Below are positions 23,042 through 35,640 of a stretch of 64,000 nucleotides of DNA, in pieces (within the stretch, counting starts at the first letter, position 1; every line of letters starts with the position of its first letter). The notes beneath the pieces are model-generated. The model was not told the DNA's origin. It worked only from the letters and a program-made list of their open reading frames with translations, and did no database searches. The DNA comes from Hamiltosporidium tvaerminnensis (taxonomy: Eukaryota > Microsporidia > Dubosqiidae). Where the stretch lies: assembly GCA_022605425.2 (NCBI GenBank), contig CM061246.1, positions 744,001-808,000 of the forward strand. The letters run 5' to 3'. Both the position numbers and the translations under genes were made by a program.

Positions 23042-24098
23042 ATGAAGACAAAACTAAATTTAAAAGCCATGATGTATTTTAGTGGTATAATACTATTATT
23101 AAATTGTATTTATGAATATTTATATATGAATCAACTATTGGAAATGAACAAACTGAATAAAATAATCGAGAAAATGGCTGAGGTTCGTTTTGAATATCTT
23201 AGTAAGTACATGCGATCGGATTTCCTTTTGATTTTCGAGAATGGATCAGACCAAGAAAGATCATTTAAATTGCCAAATAAAAATTGTGATAAATATTTAG
23301 TCACATATATGAATAACAATACATTTAAAGTAGAATATTATAACGATGATACTTCATTATTAAAATATTTAGAATCATTCGATAAATTAAATACTTTATA
23401 TTGTTTTACATCCGAATCACTTATATTTTTATTAGAAATTTAATGAAAATGGGTTTAAAGCTTTTCTCAATAGCAAAATTATTTCTAAACTTTTTATACC
23501 GAAATATTTAAATTGCAGTGTGATGTAGTGGAAGTTACAAAAAATGGAAAGAACTTTTTAAATGTAAATAGTTAAAAATACAAAATATTTGTTAGAAATG
23601 TATTTTTAAATCTTTTACAACCTATTATTTTATTTTTTTGAATTCAATCGTCAAAACCATTTGATCGAAATATGACTTTATAGAAACGATCCCAAGAATC
23701 CAATGGTATCAAAACGACAAAGATTATAATTATACTTTAAATATTTACAATCAAATAGAAAAATATTACAAAATAAAATAAAGTGTAATTATGGAACAAA
23801 AAAATGGATTGGTTTTCTGAAATAATTGAATTGATTCTCGATCTGCTAGTTAAAGAAAATATATTTAAAAATAAAGTATCATTGCGATTTCCCGAATTGT
23901 TACAAAACTATTTCCTACTGCAATAAATGAATATGAACTGGAATTTTTACTTTGATGATAAAGCTATTGTTGGTTTAGATTTCAGCTTGTTTTGAAAGTT
24001 CTGATATAATTCATCTTTTTAATGAAGACAATGTAAATGCAATTTTAAGAAATACTGCAGTAATTTATTTTACGAAAATGGTAACTGTTTATCATTAA
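23042..24098 (+). pseudogene. Orphan membrane-anchored protein, copy B, frame-broken
   Basis: Same start, CCC motif (23033-23035) and N-terminal ~130 residues as copy A, then the frame is lost at ~23432 where a T-run is one base shorter. Between ~23425 and ~24000 I count about 28 single-base losses against copy A; nearly all are an A in or beside an A-run, with no insertions and very few substitutions. The stop-proximal sequence is intact again (TAA 24096-24098). So many one-type deletions in 600 bp of an otherwise near-identical copy look more like consensus error in a repeat than neutral decay. The true copy may be intact. Confidence 0.8.
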
Positions 24099-24499
24099 AA
24101 CATTTGTTTCTACCATTTATTTCAATTTTATAAATTATAGCCAATAAATGTAAAAAATATATTTAAAATATCAAGATATTTTTATTCAATGGCAGTCTAG
24201 CCATGTATCCTACTATTCCAATTCTCTTTTATTTACTTAATTTTTCAGATTATATCATCATTTATATAATTCAGTAATATCCCGACTACGATGAAAAGCA
24301 CTCATTTGGAAATGTTAATTGGAAAAAATGCAAAACATTAACAATAAGGTGAGAAGTAGAACACGAAACACTTAGAAATATTCTATTGTTTTAAAAGAAT
24401 ATTATAAATTTTTTTTTCTAAATTGTAGTATATTGCAAGAATATCACATCTATTTTTAAATATCACATCTTTTTAAGAAATAGTGACATGTTTTATATT

Positions 24500-25395
24500 A
24501 TTTTCACGGAATTAACTCAATTTTAGGTTTAACATTAATAATTGCACTCAAAAACTTCACCCCTACGATAACTACATCATAAATACTTTCATTTGAATAA
24601 GGTTTAGAACCTAGTAAATAGGCGAGGCAGTCACCCGGAGCTTTTTGTATCTGTTGCATGGTGTTTACTAGCAGATTGAAACCCATTCTGGGTTCCTAAG
24701 ACTATGCAACATCCCTGATTACTCCACACTTGCTGAACTTAATAAACTTCACAGTTAAGATATTTCTCGGCGAATTACATGAACTCCACCTAGACAATGT
24801 AATCTCATACCTCAGGTATAACCTGTTACTTATGCTTCCTCGGCATTAAAGGTTTTCATTTTTTCCTAGGCGCTAAGTCTTCTAACTCGAGTGAGCAAGA
24901 CTAGACTTCCTTGCTTTTTCATGACAATTACCTACTGTTTAATTGCTGTCTCTGATCTAGTTACATAAAATACTACAAATAAATTTGTGGAAAACGTTTC
25001 GCCATTTCGTAGATCTTCTCCTCTTCATAAAAACTTCTATCGAACAACCGAAGATACAGTGTGGTTTTATTCCCACAAAAAATTCAAACAATGATCTTCA
25101 CATCAGTTTCACATACTCAGTCTCAAGCAGATGGTTTCTCATGTGGCTATTTTCTTTCCACGCCCACTATGCCGGGTGCAGAATCAGCTTAGAGTGTTCT
25201 CTGCTTGTTGCAGGAGGCAACTAAAAGGTACTGGTCCTCCAGATTGGGGGATGGCGTAGGGCTAACAACCCACCCTTTAAAACTACCTTGTTAGGAAACC
25301 GGAAAAAAAAACTAATCCACTGAAAAAAGACCGATGAGCAGCCAAGGCTCTTGCAGGGTTGTACTGCCGATTATGATGATATTCCTTCTTTCAAA
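24500..25395 (+). repeat. R-element with full tail (copy B, first)
   Basis: Counterpart of 18175-19065, nearly identical, including the tail 'ggggatggcgtagggctaac' and 'gctcttgcagggttgtactg'. Short frames on both strands (for example 24504-24686 minus, 24985-25224 plus) are not supported as genes. Confidence 0.8.
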
Positions 25396-25768
25396 AGAAA
25401 TAAATACTTATAATACTATAAAATATTTTAATAGCCTGAAGCCAAAGTTTAATTTTTTAAAAGGATAAATGTAAAACCATTTAAATTAGAAAAAAATTTA
25501 ATGATGCCTTCTAGGATGTTGGTTTTTTTTCATTATAAAGAATATATATTTTCAAAAAGGTCTTTCTTCTATTCGAAAACACATTTTAATAGTAGTTTTT
25601 TGTTGAATAAATATCCTAACCTTTTAAAACCGTGGTATTTATTACATTGTTTGAATGAATATTCGAAGTTTGCGGCTTAATATGGATAATTGCTCTCCTA
25701 ATGGCCTGTCGGTGTCCCTTTTATACCTAAATCACAAGGAACAATCTAAAAAATGTGATAACCGTGTA

Positions 25769-26317
25769 ATATGAGAGGCAGTTGCCCGGCTTCGTTAATG
25801 TATGTTGCTTTCAGTGTTAATTCAGGTCGTAAGTCACTTTGCACACCCAGAACTAGCAGCATTTTCAATACTCTATACCGCTTGAGCCGGATAAATTTTC
25901 AGTCAAATATATTTCCGGAACTTAATGAAGTCCATCCAGATGTTGCAATCTCATACTAACAACTATAGGTTGCTACTTAAAACTGTAAATATTAAGTTTA
26001 TGTTGTTTCGTATATTCCAGGCGCTAAATCTTCTTGTCTTAATTGGAAAAACTTGTTTATCATCCCTATACATACAATTTTTATCCAATTCAGTCATGGT
26101 TTCCAATCTAGCTACATAAAAACCTACAAAACAAGATTGTAAAAAGATTTACTATTTTGGAGAAGTTCTCCTACATATATAAATTACCGGTGAATCAACT
26201 GAAAATGTAATGTGATTTTCATCCTATCACATATTCAATCAATGAATTTCACAGTAATTTTACAATCTTTTTGCTAAACATATAGTTTTTAATTGGATTA
26301 TTTTCTTTCACACTTAA
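25769..26317 (+). repeat. Diverged tail-less R-element (copy B, second)
   Basis: Counterpart of 19437-19985 with a handful of substitutions. Confidence 0.7.
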
Positions 26318-28069
26318 AGTATTCAATAATGTATTCTGATGTACATAAAGAGCGTGTTAAAATTATTAAAAACCGAAAATAAGAAGTACATTTAGTAAAA
26401 GGGAATAGAAACATTCGGAAAGGATTATACCAGACGATATAAAACATTTTTTTCATTAAACCTACAGTTCTTGAATAAATATATATATGGGTCTTTAAAA
26501 CAAATTAGGTGTACTTTGTCTAGAAACTTTAATGTACGTATTTTAAATTGAAGTTCGATCCAGATATCAAAATATATTTGAAATTCGGAATAATGGACAA
26601 AATATTTTTGTTTTGAATACGAAATGAGATAAGTTCACACCAAACGAGTCGAAAACAATTAAATCTGAATATTCTTAAAATTAAATAAATTGAAATGATG
26701 AAAAGTCTTACTTATCGGTCAAACATTTGATAATATTTATAAACTTAGTGCCGAGAAAATTTATATCTGATAACCTGAGATGGTATTGTAACAAAATACT
26801 ATAGTATGGAGTTAAAAAGACTTCTTACCAGTAATACAAAATTTCGCAATTGTCGTTGGGCTCAAAAATGATTAGAACCGTTTTTTTTTGATTCACACGA
26901 AGAAAGAATTAAGCTCAAGTTCCGAGGAGATTTAAGGAAAGACATCATCTGCAATCTTTAAGAACCTAAGGGTCATAAATAACCCATTTCTATTGTATAT
27001 AGACCAATGAAAATATGTCACAGTACAAACGGAAATTTTAAATAATTCTGAAATGTGTGTAAAATAGATAAAATCGAAACATTAACTTAAAATGTTGGAA
27101 AAAGCATCAAATATAAAGAACAGATGAAATAGAATTCAAAAAATCTAGAAAAAACGAGAAATAAAACAACCAAATATTTAGTAAATTTGATTTTTAAATA
27201 TTTTTGACTACTTGTTCTACAGCTTTATTTTTTTCAATCTATGATGATCTCGCATTAAAAAAATCTAGTTTCAATTTTTTTATATTCATTTGTTCTATTT
27301 CAAAGAATATCATATAAGACTATTCGTTTTAGATTTTTACATTTAACTTATTATTTTATTAATCTAAAATTTTATATCTGAAAGCAAAGTTTAACGAACA
27401 TAATTTAATAAAGTTATACTATTTTGTATTTAAAAAAATATTTGTTGAAATATTTGACATTCATTAAGAATTTTCGCAATAATAAAAAATATTCTAAAAA
27501 TAGTATATAAACCACAACATGATTCTTTTTTTGAAATTTGCAGAATAAATTTTATGGGGATCCTCTTTTAGGATCTGATACGGTACATGAATAGCTTACG
27601 AGCTCATTCGTTCTTGTTTCAGATCCTCTTTTAGTTAGAAAATATATTTTTTTGATGATATCGTTGGTTTTGATTTCTTTAAAATCTAAAAACGAATTCC
27701 AATGACTAAACAGAATATTTTAAAATGATTGTCGAGGAATAATATTAAGACAAGATGCTAACTTTAAACTAAATTTTTTGGTAAAATACACTCATCTAAA
27801 ACAGCATTACTTTATTTCAAATACTGTATGTGTATCAAAAATACTCGAAAAATCAATGTATGGTTTAATAATTTCTGAAATTTTTTAGAAAATTTGGTAT
27901 TAGTTCTTTTTTTTGTGGAGTGATGATCAATTGGATTAGATAGTAAACGCAATTAAATTAATATTTAAGCGGGAAATTATTTGCTATGTTTTTTATTATA
28001 ATTCTTTTTTAAAAATAATTAATTTATTGGCTATCTAGTTATAATTTTCAATACTAACCAGGTTCAAAT

Positions 28070-28258
28070 ATGAAAGTATTTATTGTTTTAATAAAGAAAT
28101 TTAAGAAGAATATTTTTTTCATTAAACATTGGCAATTGTACATGAAACCGCGAAATCCTCATAAAAGAATCAATATATTTTATAGAGACTGTTTTTACAT
28201 TAATTTCAATTTCGATAAGAATATTAAATATAATCTTGCACTAGTTATATTAGCATAA
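28070..28258 (+). CDS. Small basic open frame in copy B, doubtful gene
   Basis: 62 codons (MKVFIVLIKKFKKNIFF...) with a hydrophobic, basic N-terminus. In copy A the same stretch (21.73-21.91 kb) is broken by several missing A bases, and in copy C it is absent because that copy ends before it. No family is recognised and no promoter motif is seen. It may be a small secreted protein or a chance frame. Confidence 0.2.
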   Translation: MKVFIVLIKKFKKNIFFIKHWQLYMKPRNPHKRINIFYRDCFYINFNFDKNIKYNLALVILA

Positions 28259-28304
28259 TAAAACTTATTTAAAAATATGTGATATTTTTAAATAAGGGCA
28301 AGTT

Positions 28305-28988
28305 TTATATTTGTTTTCATGGCAAAAACGCAGTTCTGGGTTTAACATAAATAACTGCTACCCCAAAACTCCATCATTACTCCCTGCGATACCTACATCC
28401 CAAAGGCTTTCATCTACCAGGTGTGTAGAACCTAATTAATAGGCGAGGCAGTTGCCCGGAGTTCGTTAATGTCCGTTGCATGGAATGTGATCGAGGGCCG
28501 AAGCCCCCCTGGGCTCCCCCAAGACTATGCAGCATTCCCACTTACTCTACATTTTCTGAACCCAATAAACTTCCAGCTAAGATATATTTCAGAGATTTAC
28601 ATGGGGTCCACCTATACAGTGCAATGTCATACCAACAGGTATAACCTACTAATTAGTATTCCTTGTCTTTCTAAGGGGGTTATTTTAAATCACCCGGGTG
28701 CTAAGTCTTTTAACCTGAGTGAACAAGGATAGGTTTCCATGCTTATACATGGCAATTACCTACACTTTCAGCTGTGGTCTGCAATCCAGTTACATAAAAA
28801 ACTACAAATAAATTTGTAGAAAAAGTTTCGCAATTTCGTATACCCCTTATCCTCATAACAAACCCATAGAACAACCGAAGATATAGTCTTGGTTATGTCC
28901 CACCAAAAATTCAAACAATTATCTTCGCACCAATGTCACATACATATTACCAAGCAGATAATTTTTTATGTGGTTATCCTCCCCCACT
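28305..28988 (+). repeat. R-element, tail-less, at the right edge of copy B
   Basis: Body-only member ending at 'gtggttatcctccccc'. It contains 'gaggcagttgcccggagttc', 'ttccagctaagatatatttc' and 'caggtataacctac'. Its 3' edge marks the end of the tandem duplication. Confidence 0.75.
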
Positions 28989-29273
28989 GTCAAGTTATAT
29001 TCGAAGAATAAGTGTTAAACATTGATTATCTTTAGTAAAAATATTTTTTCAGACTATTCAAAAATATATTAAACCATTGTAATTTGCTAGTTCATCAAAA
29101 AAATATTGTTTAAAAATTGTTAGAGAGCCATAAATGCAACAAGGAGTACAAAGTGATTTAAAGATTCGAAATAATTGCTTCAAATTATTCTGTTATTTAA
29201 ATTATTTAAGAAGGTAATTGTATAAAAATATAAAGGCAATCCGACTAAAAACAATTAATAAGATAAATTTATT

Positions 29274-30587
29274 TTACTCGCTAAAATGTTCGATAAGAGA
29301 AGATTTTTCCTTTGTTGATCCGGTATTAAGAAATCTAATATACTTATGCACAATATCTTTATTGATAACCATAAAATTTGTAAGTGCTGCTTCATTTATC
29401 TCACTAAATCTAGAAATCATATCCTGAATAAAATTTTCTTGGTATTTATCTATGGATTTCTCTTTTTGAATAATAGATTGCTCTGTTTCCTTTTCTAAGT
29501 ATTTGCCCATCAATTCGGATCTTGCTCTAAATGCGTCATCAATTTCATCTCTGAATTTACTAGCTTGCTCTTTTAAACAGGAATATAAGAATTTAAGAAT
29601 CTCTTCTTTCCGTTCTGTGTTAGTCTTGTGTCTTAAATATAATTCAAGATTTTCAATAGGTTTAAGAATTTTTGAAATGGCTTTTACTATAACTTCTTCT
29701 TTTTCACCTAAAATTAAATCCGAGCATATTTGAAAAAGTAAATTTGGTTCAAAAATTGAACCGCCTAAATTAAATTCCATACGAATTTCATTAAGCTTTT
29801 TATGATTATATTGTGAGATTGGTGCATTTGATTCTATAAATTCTTGAATAAATTCCCTTTTTTCTCTTTGTATCGATTTACTGAGATTCTGCGTTTCAAT
29901 AATAGATCTACGTAGGGCTTTTATCATCTTTGAGTATTTAAAATCTTTGGTATCGAAATCCTTAACTTCAATAAGCTCCAATATTTCATCTGATGAATAT
30001 TTTTGTAGATTTTTTTTGAGTTCATGTAACTCTTCAATAAACAAACTTTTTGCGATTTGTGATTTATCTCTATCAAAGTAATAATTTCTAAATTCCAACG
30101 CTTTTTTTAGCTTTGAATCTTTAGACAAATCAATCTTGCGTGAAAAATTCGAAAATATATCAAATAATTTCCACAACTCATCTTTTAAATTGTTTTTGTG
30201 TTTCTTTAAATTTAAGATTTTATTTCTTCCGATGAAAATAACGGTTTCAATAATTTTTTCAAGATATTTATCGCTCATATTATTTATTTCAATTATAAAT
30301 AGAAAACTATTCAAATTTAAAATTGTTTCGTACAGCAATTCTTCGCGTAAACCGGGTATAATAAGATCCGGGTTTGTTACTGGATCTTTTATTTCTGTCT
30401 CGTATGGCATTTTCTCTGTTATTTTTTTCAATTGTACACGTTTTTCACTTAAGTGTTCACTTGAATCATCTAAATCCGGATTCAAAAAAGAACTTAGAAG
30501 CTTTATAAACAATATGATTAACATGAGTTTGTTTTCTTTCTTTCTTTTGTTTTTCTTCTGAAACTTTGTAATAAATTTTAACAACAA
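29274..30587 (-). CDS. Predicted secreted, alpha-helical coiled-coil protein
   Basis: 437 residues from the first ATG (30587). A second ATG at 30524 gives 416 residues starting MLIILFIKLLSSFLNP, a cleaner signal peptide; with the longer start the hydrophobic segment sits behind a 20-residue Lys-rich leader. The rest is Lys/Glu/Ile/Leu-rich and should be almost entirely helical, with heptad-like stretches around residues 100-200 and 320-400, and only two cysteines. No catalytic motif or known family is recognised. An export or spore-structure role would fit a signal peptide plus coiled coil but is inference. It lies just downstream of copy B, tail-to-tail with it. An open frame on the other strand (30136-30561) is a shadow. 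Confidence 0.7.
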   Translation of the reverse strand: MLLKFITKFQKKNKRKKENKLMLIILFIKLLSSFLNPDLDDSSEHLSEKRVQLKKITEKMPYETEIKDPVTNPDLIIPGLREELLYETILNLNSFLFIIEINNMSDKYLEKIIETVIFIGRNKILNLKKHKNNLKDELWKLFDIFSNFSRKIDLSKDSKLKKALEFRNYYFDRDKSQIAKSLFIEELHELKKNLQKYSSDEILELIEVKDFDTKDFKYSKMIKALRRSIIETQNLSKSIQREKREFIQEFIESNAPISQYNHKKLNEIRMEFNLGGSIFEPNLLFQICSDLILGEKEEVIVKAISKILKPIENLELYLRHKTNTERKEEILKFLYSCLKEQASKFRDEIDDAFRARSELMGKYLEKETEQSIIQKEKSIDKYQENFIQDMISRFSEINEAALTNFMVINKDIVHKYIRFLNTGSTKEKSSLIEHFSE

Positions 30588-32873
30588 ACATTTTGTATAT
30601 CTTTGTTATGAATTTAAAAATTGATGCATGTACTTTACAAAATACAATTTTTAATTTTTAAAATTTGTTTTATATCGCGATACTAGTATTAGAAAAGATT
30701 TAATTTTACATTTTGTCTTTCTTTGTACAATATGAAACTTTAAACAAAGAAAATTTATTTCTTAAAAGAATAATTAAAAAGATTAAAAAAATAGTATTGA
30801 TGTTTTGTATTCTTTGAACAGACATAAAGTTAATAAAGGACAATTTAAATTGAATACTTTTTCAGTCTAGCGATTTAAAAAAGTAATAATAATCTAAACG
30901 ACAATGTCGAAAAATATTTGCATGTTGTCATGAACACATTGAAAATTTTACAAACTATATTTTAAGACAGTTTCATTTTTGACGGATTAAATCTTTATAA
31001 ATATCATTTTGTATTTAAAATTTTATCTTTCAAATAGTTATGAAAAGTAAATTCGAAATTGATTGCCAATACAGAAAATTAAAATATAAATTTGAACAAA
31101 AAAACTATTTTAAACTCTAGGAAGATTGAATACTATATGCTTCTCTATGACAACTTTGGCTGTTTAGTTTGGATAATATTACACTTCAAATACCTAGTCT
31201 CAATATAAATAGGAACTAAAAATGATAGTCCATATTAAATCAAATAGATGCGAAGAAAAAGTAAGAAAAATTACATTTCTTTATCTTTTAATTCTAAACC
31301 AAAGATTCGTTCTGAAAAATACATGAGAAGAAGAAATATAAACGAGCTAACTTGTTTATGTTTAATTTTAAGCCGTGAATATTACATTTTAAAATAAAAA
31401 AATACAAAATTTATTTTTTGAGTATAAAATTGTTTAGAACGAAACAGATACCATATTTTAAATTAGAAAAAAAGCAATTAACTTATTAATTAGGCCAAAT
31501 TGACAATCAAGCTGTTGTATAAGGTAAATTTTTTTGATTTAAAATTTTCTTATATTTCTTATTTATTTTTTGCTAGTAGAAGAAAAATTATGGCAGTTAA
31601 ACGCACATTTGAAATTGTGGATAAATATCAATAGTTTATTTGCTTGAATTTAGAAGTTGGAATACATTTATAAACATTGAGCAAATATATATCCTATATA
31701 TATTTAACTATTAACATATTTTTCAGCCAATATCTGATAAAGAAATAAGCACCTGTATTTTTTTTATCACTGTGATTCTATATCGATTTAATTCTTACTT
31801 ACTCAGTCATTCTGTTCTTCTTTTACTATCGAAGTCAAGGATTAACAAATTAAAGTTTCTATTTGTTGCTTTAAAGTCTTATAACTCGGGATTATAGGGG
31901 ATGTACCTATAAATCCAATAAGTTTTAATTCCACCAAAATGGCAACAATGATATTCCCATTATTTCAATGCACTAGTTTCCAAGCCGATAGTTTTTATTG
32001 TGATTATTCTTCTTTCGCGTATCAATTTAAATAACAAACTGACAATTAAAAAAATAATTTTAACCAGAAGATTTTTCAATATTTATTTATAAAATTGAAT
32101 ATCCCGCAAAAATTATAGTTAGTATGTATGAGTTTGATGAACCAATAAAAATAACTAGAAATCAAATTAGAGAATTTAAATATTTTTTTTAAAGTTTTTT
32201 TTTTCATAATACAATCTAATTCAAATGTAAATTAGTTATTAACATCTTACTTGTAACCGATGACATAATAGGAACATAAAAAGATGATAGAGTATAATAT
32301 TATTGATAAATTTGATGCAAATTGATAATCTTATATTAAAATTTGATACAACAGAAAGAAAATCAATATATTTGTAAGAAAAACTGGTGTTTATGAAAAA
32401 GGAAAAACTAATGAAATATAATCATTATTTTTTAAAAATGATACAATGTAAATATATAAATTATGCCACTAATCACTAATAAATTTAGTTAATTTGTCCT
32501 TAAATGTTGCTCAAATATGAGACTGTAGGATATATACAAATAAAAAATTTATGTTTTTTAGAATATAGCAGACATATAGGATTTGAAAAAAAATAATTTA
32601 AAAATATTAACAAAGAAAGCATAAATATGAAACTGCGGGTTTCACTTTGTTAATCTATCAATTAGTAAATATATAATGCAAAATTTTAGTGAACCAAGTT
32701 AAATTATGTGTAATTCAAATAATTTTGTAGTCAATAGAGCCATAAATTAAGTTATTCTGACAATTTTTTAACTAAAGTATATTTTAAATTAAATTTAATT
32801 ATTTGCAAGGCGAGTATTATATATTTTTTATGTTTATACTGCTAAGTAAATGCTAAAAGTAGTTGGATCGTTT
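30588..32873. other. AT-rich intergenic region with one R-element fragment
   Basis: No supported gene in about 2.3 kb. An R-element 3' fragment lies at ~31820-32030; the rest is unassigned. Confidence 0.45.
31820..32030 (+). repeat. R-element 3' fragment
   Basis: Diverged match to the family's 3' block: 'ttaattccaccaaaatggcaacaatgatattccc', then '...gtttccaagccgatagtttttattgtgattattcttc' in the order of 'ttcccaccaaaaattcaaacaat', 'caagcagat' and 'gtggttatcctcc'. (Blocks given in parts.). Confidence 0.5.
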
Positions 32874-33614
32874 TTAACAGAAAAAGTCTATATTTCTAAT
32901 AAAGGACTCCATTTCAATCATAATATCATCTGGTATCCTATTATATTCAAAAAATATGGTAGTGTTTAAAAATTTTATCTGCTCTTTGATTATTTCTAAA
33001 TCTTGAATGAGCATTTCAGGAAAAATTGTAGGTGAAAAAATAATAAATAAATATTCTAATGTCATTCGATTTATATGAGAGTTGTTCGATATCAAGGTAA
33101 ACATATCGAAAATAGCTAGAAGTAATTTACGAGAGTCTTCACAAAAGGTAAAGGGAAAATACTTTTCAATGATTTTAATTTCATCAGAATTTACCTTGCC
33201 TAAAAACAATCGATTTAAAGTAGGAACAATCGATTTTTGTATCAATCCATTTAAATTTTTACGAATATACAATTTTAAAATTGCTGCATTTGTATCGATT
33301 CCATATTTTTCAAATTCGTACGTTTTATCTGTTTCAATTGTTTTGAAAATATTTTCATATTCAATTTTATTACCCGGAATACGAAATATACCAGGATGAT
33401 TTACACCATGAATCTTTAAATAATCGATTAATTCAAATATAAATTCATCAACATGTTTTCTATAAAATATTTTTTTTGGTCTTCTAAAAAATACAAATCT
33501 ATAAATTTGGATAAAGTATTCTTTAATATTATTAACCGATAACATATAAAGTTTGTAGCAACAATAAAATCCTAAAAAGTTTTTACTTGCAAGTCGTAGA
33601 TTTTCATAAAACAT
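32874..33614 (-). CDS. RhoGAP-domain protein, second in window
   Basis: 246 residues; the RhoGAP domain fills residues ~55-225 and matches the family better than the protein at 1.5-2.2 kb. HPGIFRIPG (73-81) is the arginine-finger motif with Arg78 as finger. AAILKLYIRKN (110-120) matches the ALLKxYLRELP block, and INRMTLEYLFIIFSPTIF (181-198) matches the NKMTxxNLAIVFxPxL block. The N-terminal ~50 residues include an aromatic, mildly hydrophobic stretch (residues 11-26) and a basic patch (RFVFFRRPKK), which may bind membrane. It should accelerate GTP hydrolysis on a Rho-family GTPase. The two RhoGAPs here are too different to be a recent duplication. Confidence 0.85.
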   Translation of the reverse strand: MFYENLRLASKNFLGFYCCYKLYMLSVNNIKEYFIQIYRFVFFRRPKKIFYRKHVDEFIFELIDYLKIHGVNHPGIFRIPGNKIEYENIFKTIETDKTYEFEKYGIDTNAAILKLYIRKNLNGLIQKSIVPTLNRLFLGKVNSDEIKIIEKYFPFTFCEDSRKLLLAIFDMFTLISNNSHINRMTLEYLFIIFSPTIFPEMLIQDLEIIKEQIKFLNTTIFFEYNRIPDDIMIEMESFIRNIDFFC

Positions 33615-34819
33615 TTTTTTTTCTTATCGCAATTTTTGAGCCATCGCAATAAATATTATACATTTTCTGATTAACGTATCTTCTTATTTTTTCTTATCTG
33701 AAACAAACCTATCAATTTTTCACCCAAAATTTGGAAATTTAAATATTCTTTTAACTAACCTTTTCTTAATCTAATCTTTCTACAACAAATAACCATAAAT
33801 TTCAAATTTTGTTAGTTTTCACTTTAAATTTTACTCGTTTTTAATTTATAGAAATTACATTCAATAATCAAAAAATTTTTAATTGATAATTTATTTTTGA
33901 ACATTATATCTTTTTTTGACGAATCAGATTTTAAGGTAAACATTAAAGTTTTTTCATAATCTTCTCTCTGTTCAAAGGTAGAATTTTTTTCAAAATATTT
34001 ATAAATTAAGAAACATATGTGTCTCTGTCTCTCATCATACTAAATTCATTTCAATTTAATTTATTCAATTTGAAATTATTTGAATATGAATTTGAATTCT
34101 TAGCATTCTTTATCTTCTGATATTTCTCCATATAATTATGTAATTTATGTTCAAGCTTATTTAATAACTGTAAACAATTTCCAAGCATCTTCTTTTTAGT
34201 GCTAAAAATATTTTTTTAATTTTTACTTGTGTTTTCTTTTTCTTGTCTTCTTGTACCTCCATCTAAATTCTGAGATCTATTTGATCATATGGTTCTAAAA
34301 TATTTTAAATCTTCTTTAACTTCAGCTTTTTCTCTAAACCAAATTTTTATTTACTTACTTCGATTCCGGATATTTAAAAGAAAACCTTACATAATAAAAC
34401 ATTTACTTCATATTTCAAAGCTGATTTTAATAAGACTGGTTGTTTGATTATTTTATATTCTGGTTAATTTAGTAACAAACTTTTTTTAAAAAATAGATTC
34501 TTAATTAAAATTAAGGTATATTTTAATGGAATTCTTGAAAAAAAATTTACTCTGTTTTATATATTTTCCTGTACCCCTTTGAACATTTTTTTCTCTTTTA
34601 AATCCGGCTCTTTGTTTATATTTATCATCAGTTCATATGTTGTGGCTTCTCAATCTGGCATAAAGAGCATCCAAGTTTTATTTTTTAAGCTTTTTATACC
34701 ATCATTCTCGTTTCTTGTTGGTTATAAAAAAAATATCGATTCATTCTAGATTTCAGGTTAATTTATATCACCCATTGATGAAATCACCAACCATTTTAGC
34801 AATTGGTACTGAATCAAGT
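33615..34819. other. AT-rich intergenic region
   Basis: Nothing recognised; T-rich with many homopolymer runs and no supported gene. Confidence 0.4.
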
Positions 34820-35640
34820 TTTTTTCTTTATCAAAAGAAAAATTTTGACTTTCTTCTTGAGCACTATTGACTGAATGTATGCTCCCACATTCATGAGTAC
34901 TTAGAGTCATTTAAAAATTGCTTATGGAGTTTTGTCTCAATACTATCTCAGGTTATCACAAAAGAAACTATATCAATATTATACTTACAACTAAGACCGA
35001 ACTCATTGGCTAATAATTCATATTTTTTTTCTCTTTTCCGTTTCAACTTTCCTAAGTTAATCTTGTGAGGTGCTTGTACTTCAATGGGTGTTATCTTGTT
35101 TTAAGTTTTATTCAAAATACATATTACAATTCTATTATTCTGATTTTTGACATTAGGTTTAACCAGGTGTTCACTCTCAGTTCCCCATACTCATTTTAAG
35201 AAATATTTAACATGGCGCCCCATTATTTGTTTTATAGATTTGAATTTATATTTATCACAAGGTGTAAGTTTGGACATCTAATCCCTTAATTATGCCGTCT
35301 GGTAAATTCATGTCCAAGTATGTTTTCGCATAAGCCGCAAAATTATATTTTTTTATCGAATTTATTGTAATGTTGGCACTTCTTCCTACTCCTCTGGATA
35401 AATTTCTACCCTGAAGTAACAGAAAACTGTTTCTTTGCGTGGCCTAATATTGTAATTATATGCCCATCTTTGGAAGTCACTTGTACCCACAGGTTCATTT
35501 TTTCTTAGATTTATACATTTCGAATCAAGTTTTTGTTTTTCTATTTCGTAATATAATTTTGCAGGTTAAGTCTTTCTAAGCTCATTTTTACTTTTCTTCT
35601 AACCTATTTTTAATTTTAAAAGGCCCAGCACATGTGTGGG
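34820..35640 (-). mobile_element. Old relic of the RLE-type retrotransposon (C-terminal region)
   Basis: On the minus strand this follows the same order as 55.2-56.0 kb with heavy divergence: 'tgaatgtatgctcccacattcatg', 'caggttatcacaaaag', 'gaactcattggctaataattc', 'acttcaatgggtgttatcttg', 'gatttttgacattagg', 'ccccatactcattttaag', 'cttaattatgccgtctgg', 'tgttggcacttcttcc' and 'tttgcgtggcctaatatt'. It covers the zinc-knuckle and endonuclease region. Fully non-coding now; an older insertion than those at 44-57 kb. Confidence 0.8.

Larger units (their letters stand above)
22623..28988 (+). repeat. Long repeat unit, copy B (direct tandem of copy A)
   Basis: Begins at 'aaatatttcataaataaat', matching 16264 onward, and ends with the R-element 3' edge 'gtggttatcctccccc' followed by unique sequence. 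Gene order matches copy A. The orphan gene is interrupted here by clustered single-base deletions, whereas the 27.76-28.3 kb part is more complete than in copy A. Confidence 0.93.

Noticed and set aside
24504-24686. 60-residue gene (also at 51672-51854) reading GFNLLVNTMQQ...
   Set aside because: Open in two repeat copies only; other R-element members do not preserve the frame.
29503-30561. Plus-strand genes overlapping the coiled-coil gene
   Set aside because: Antisense shadows; the minus-strand frame is far longer with a signal peptide.
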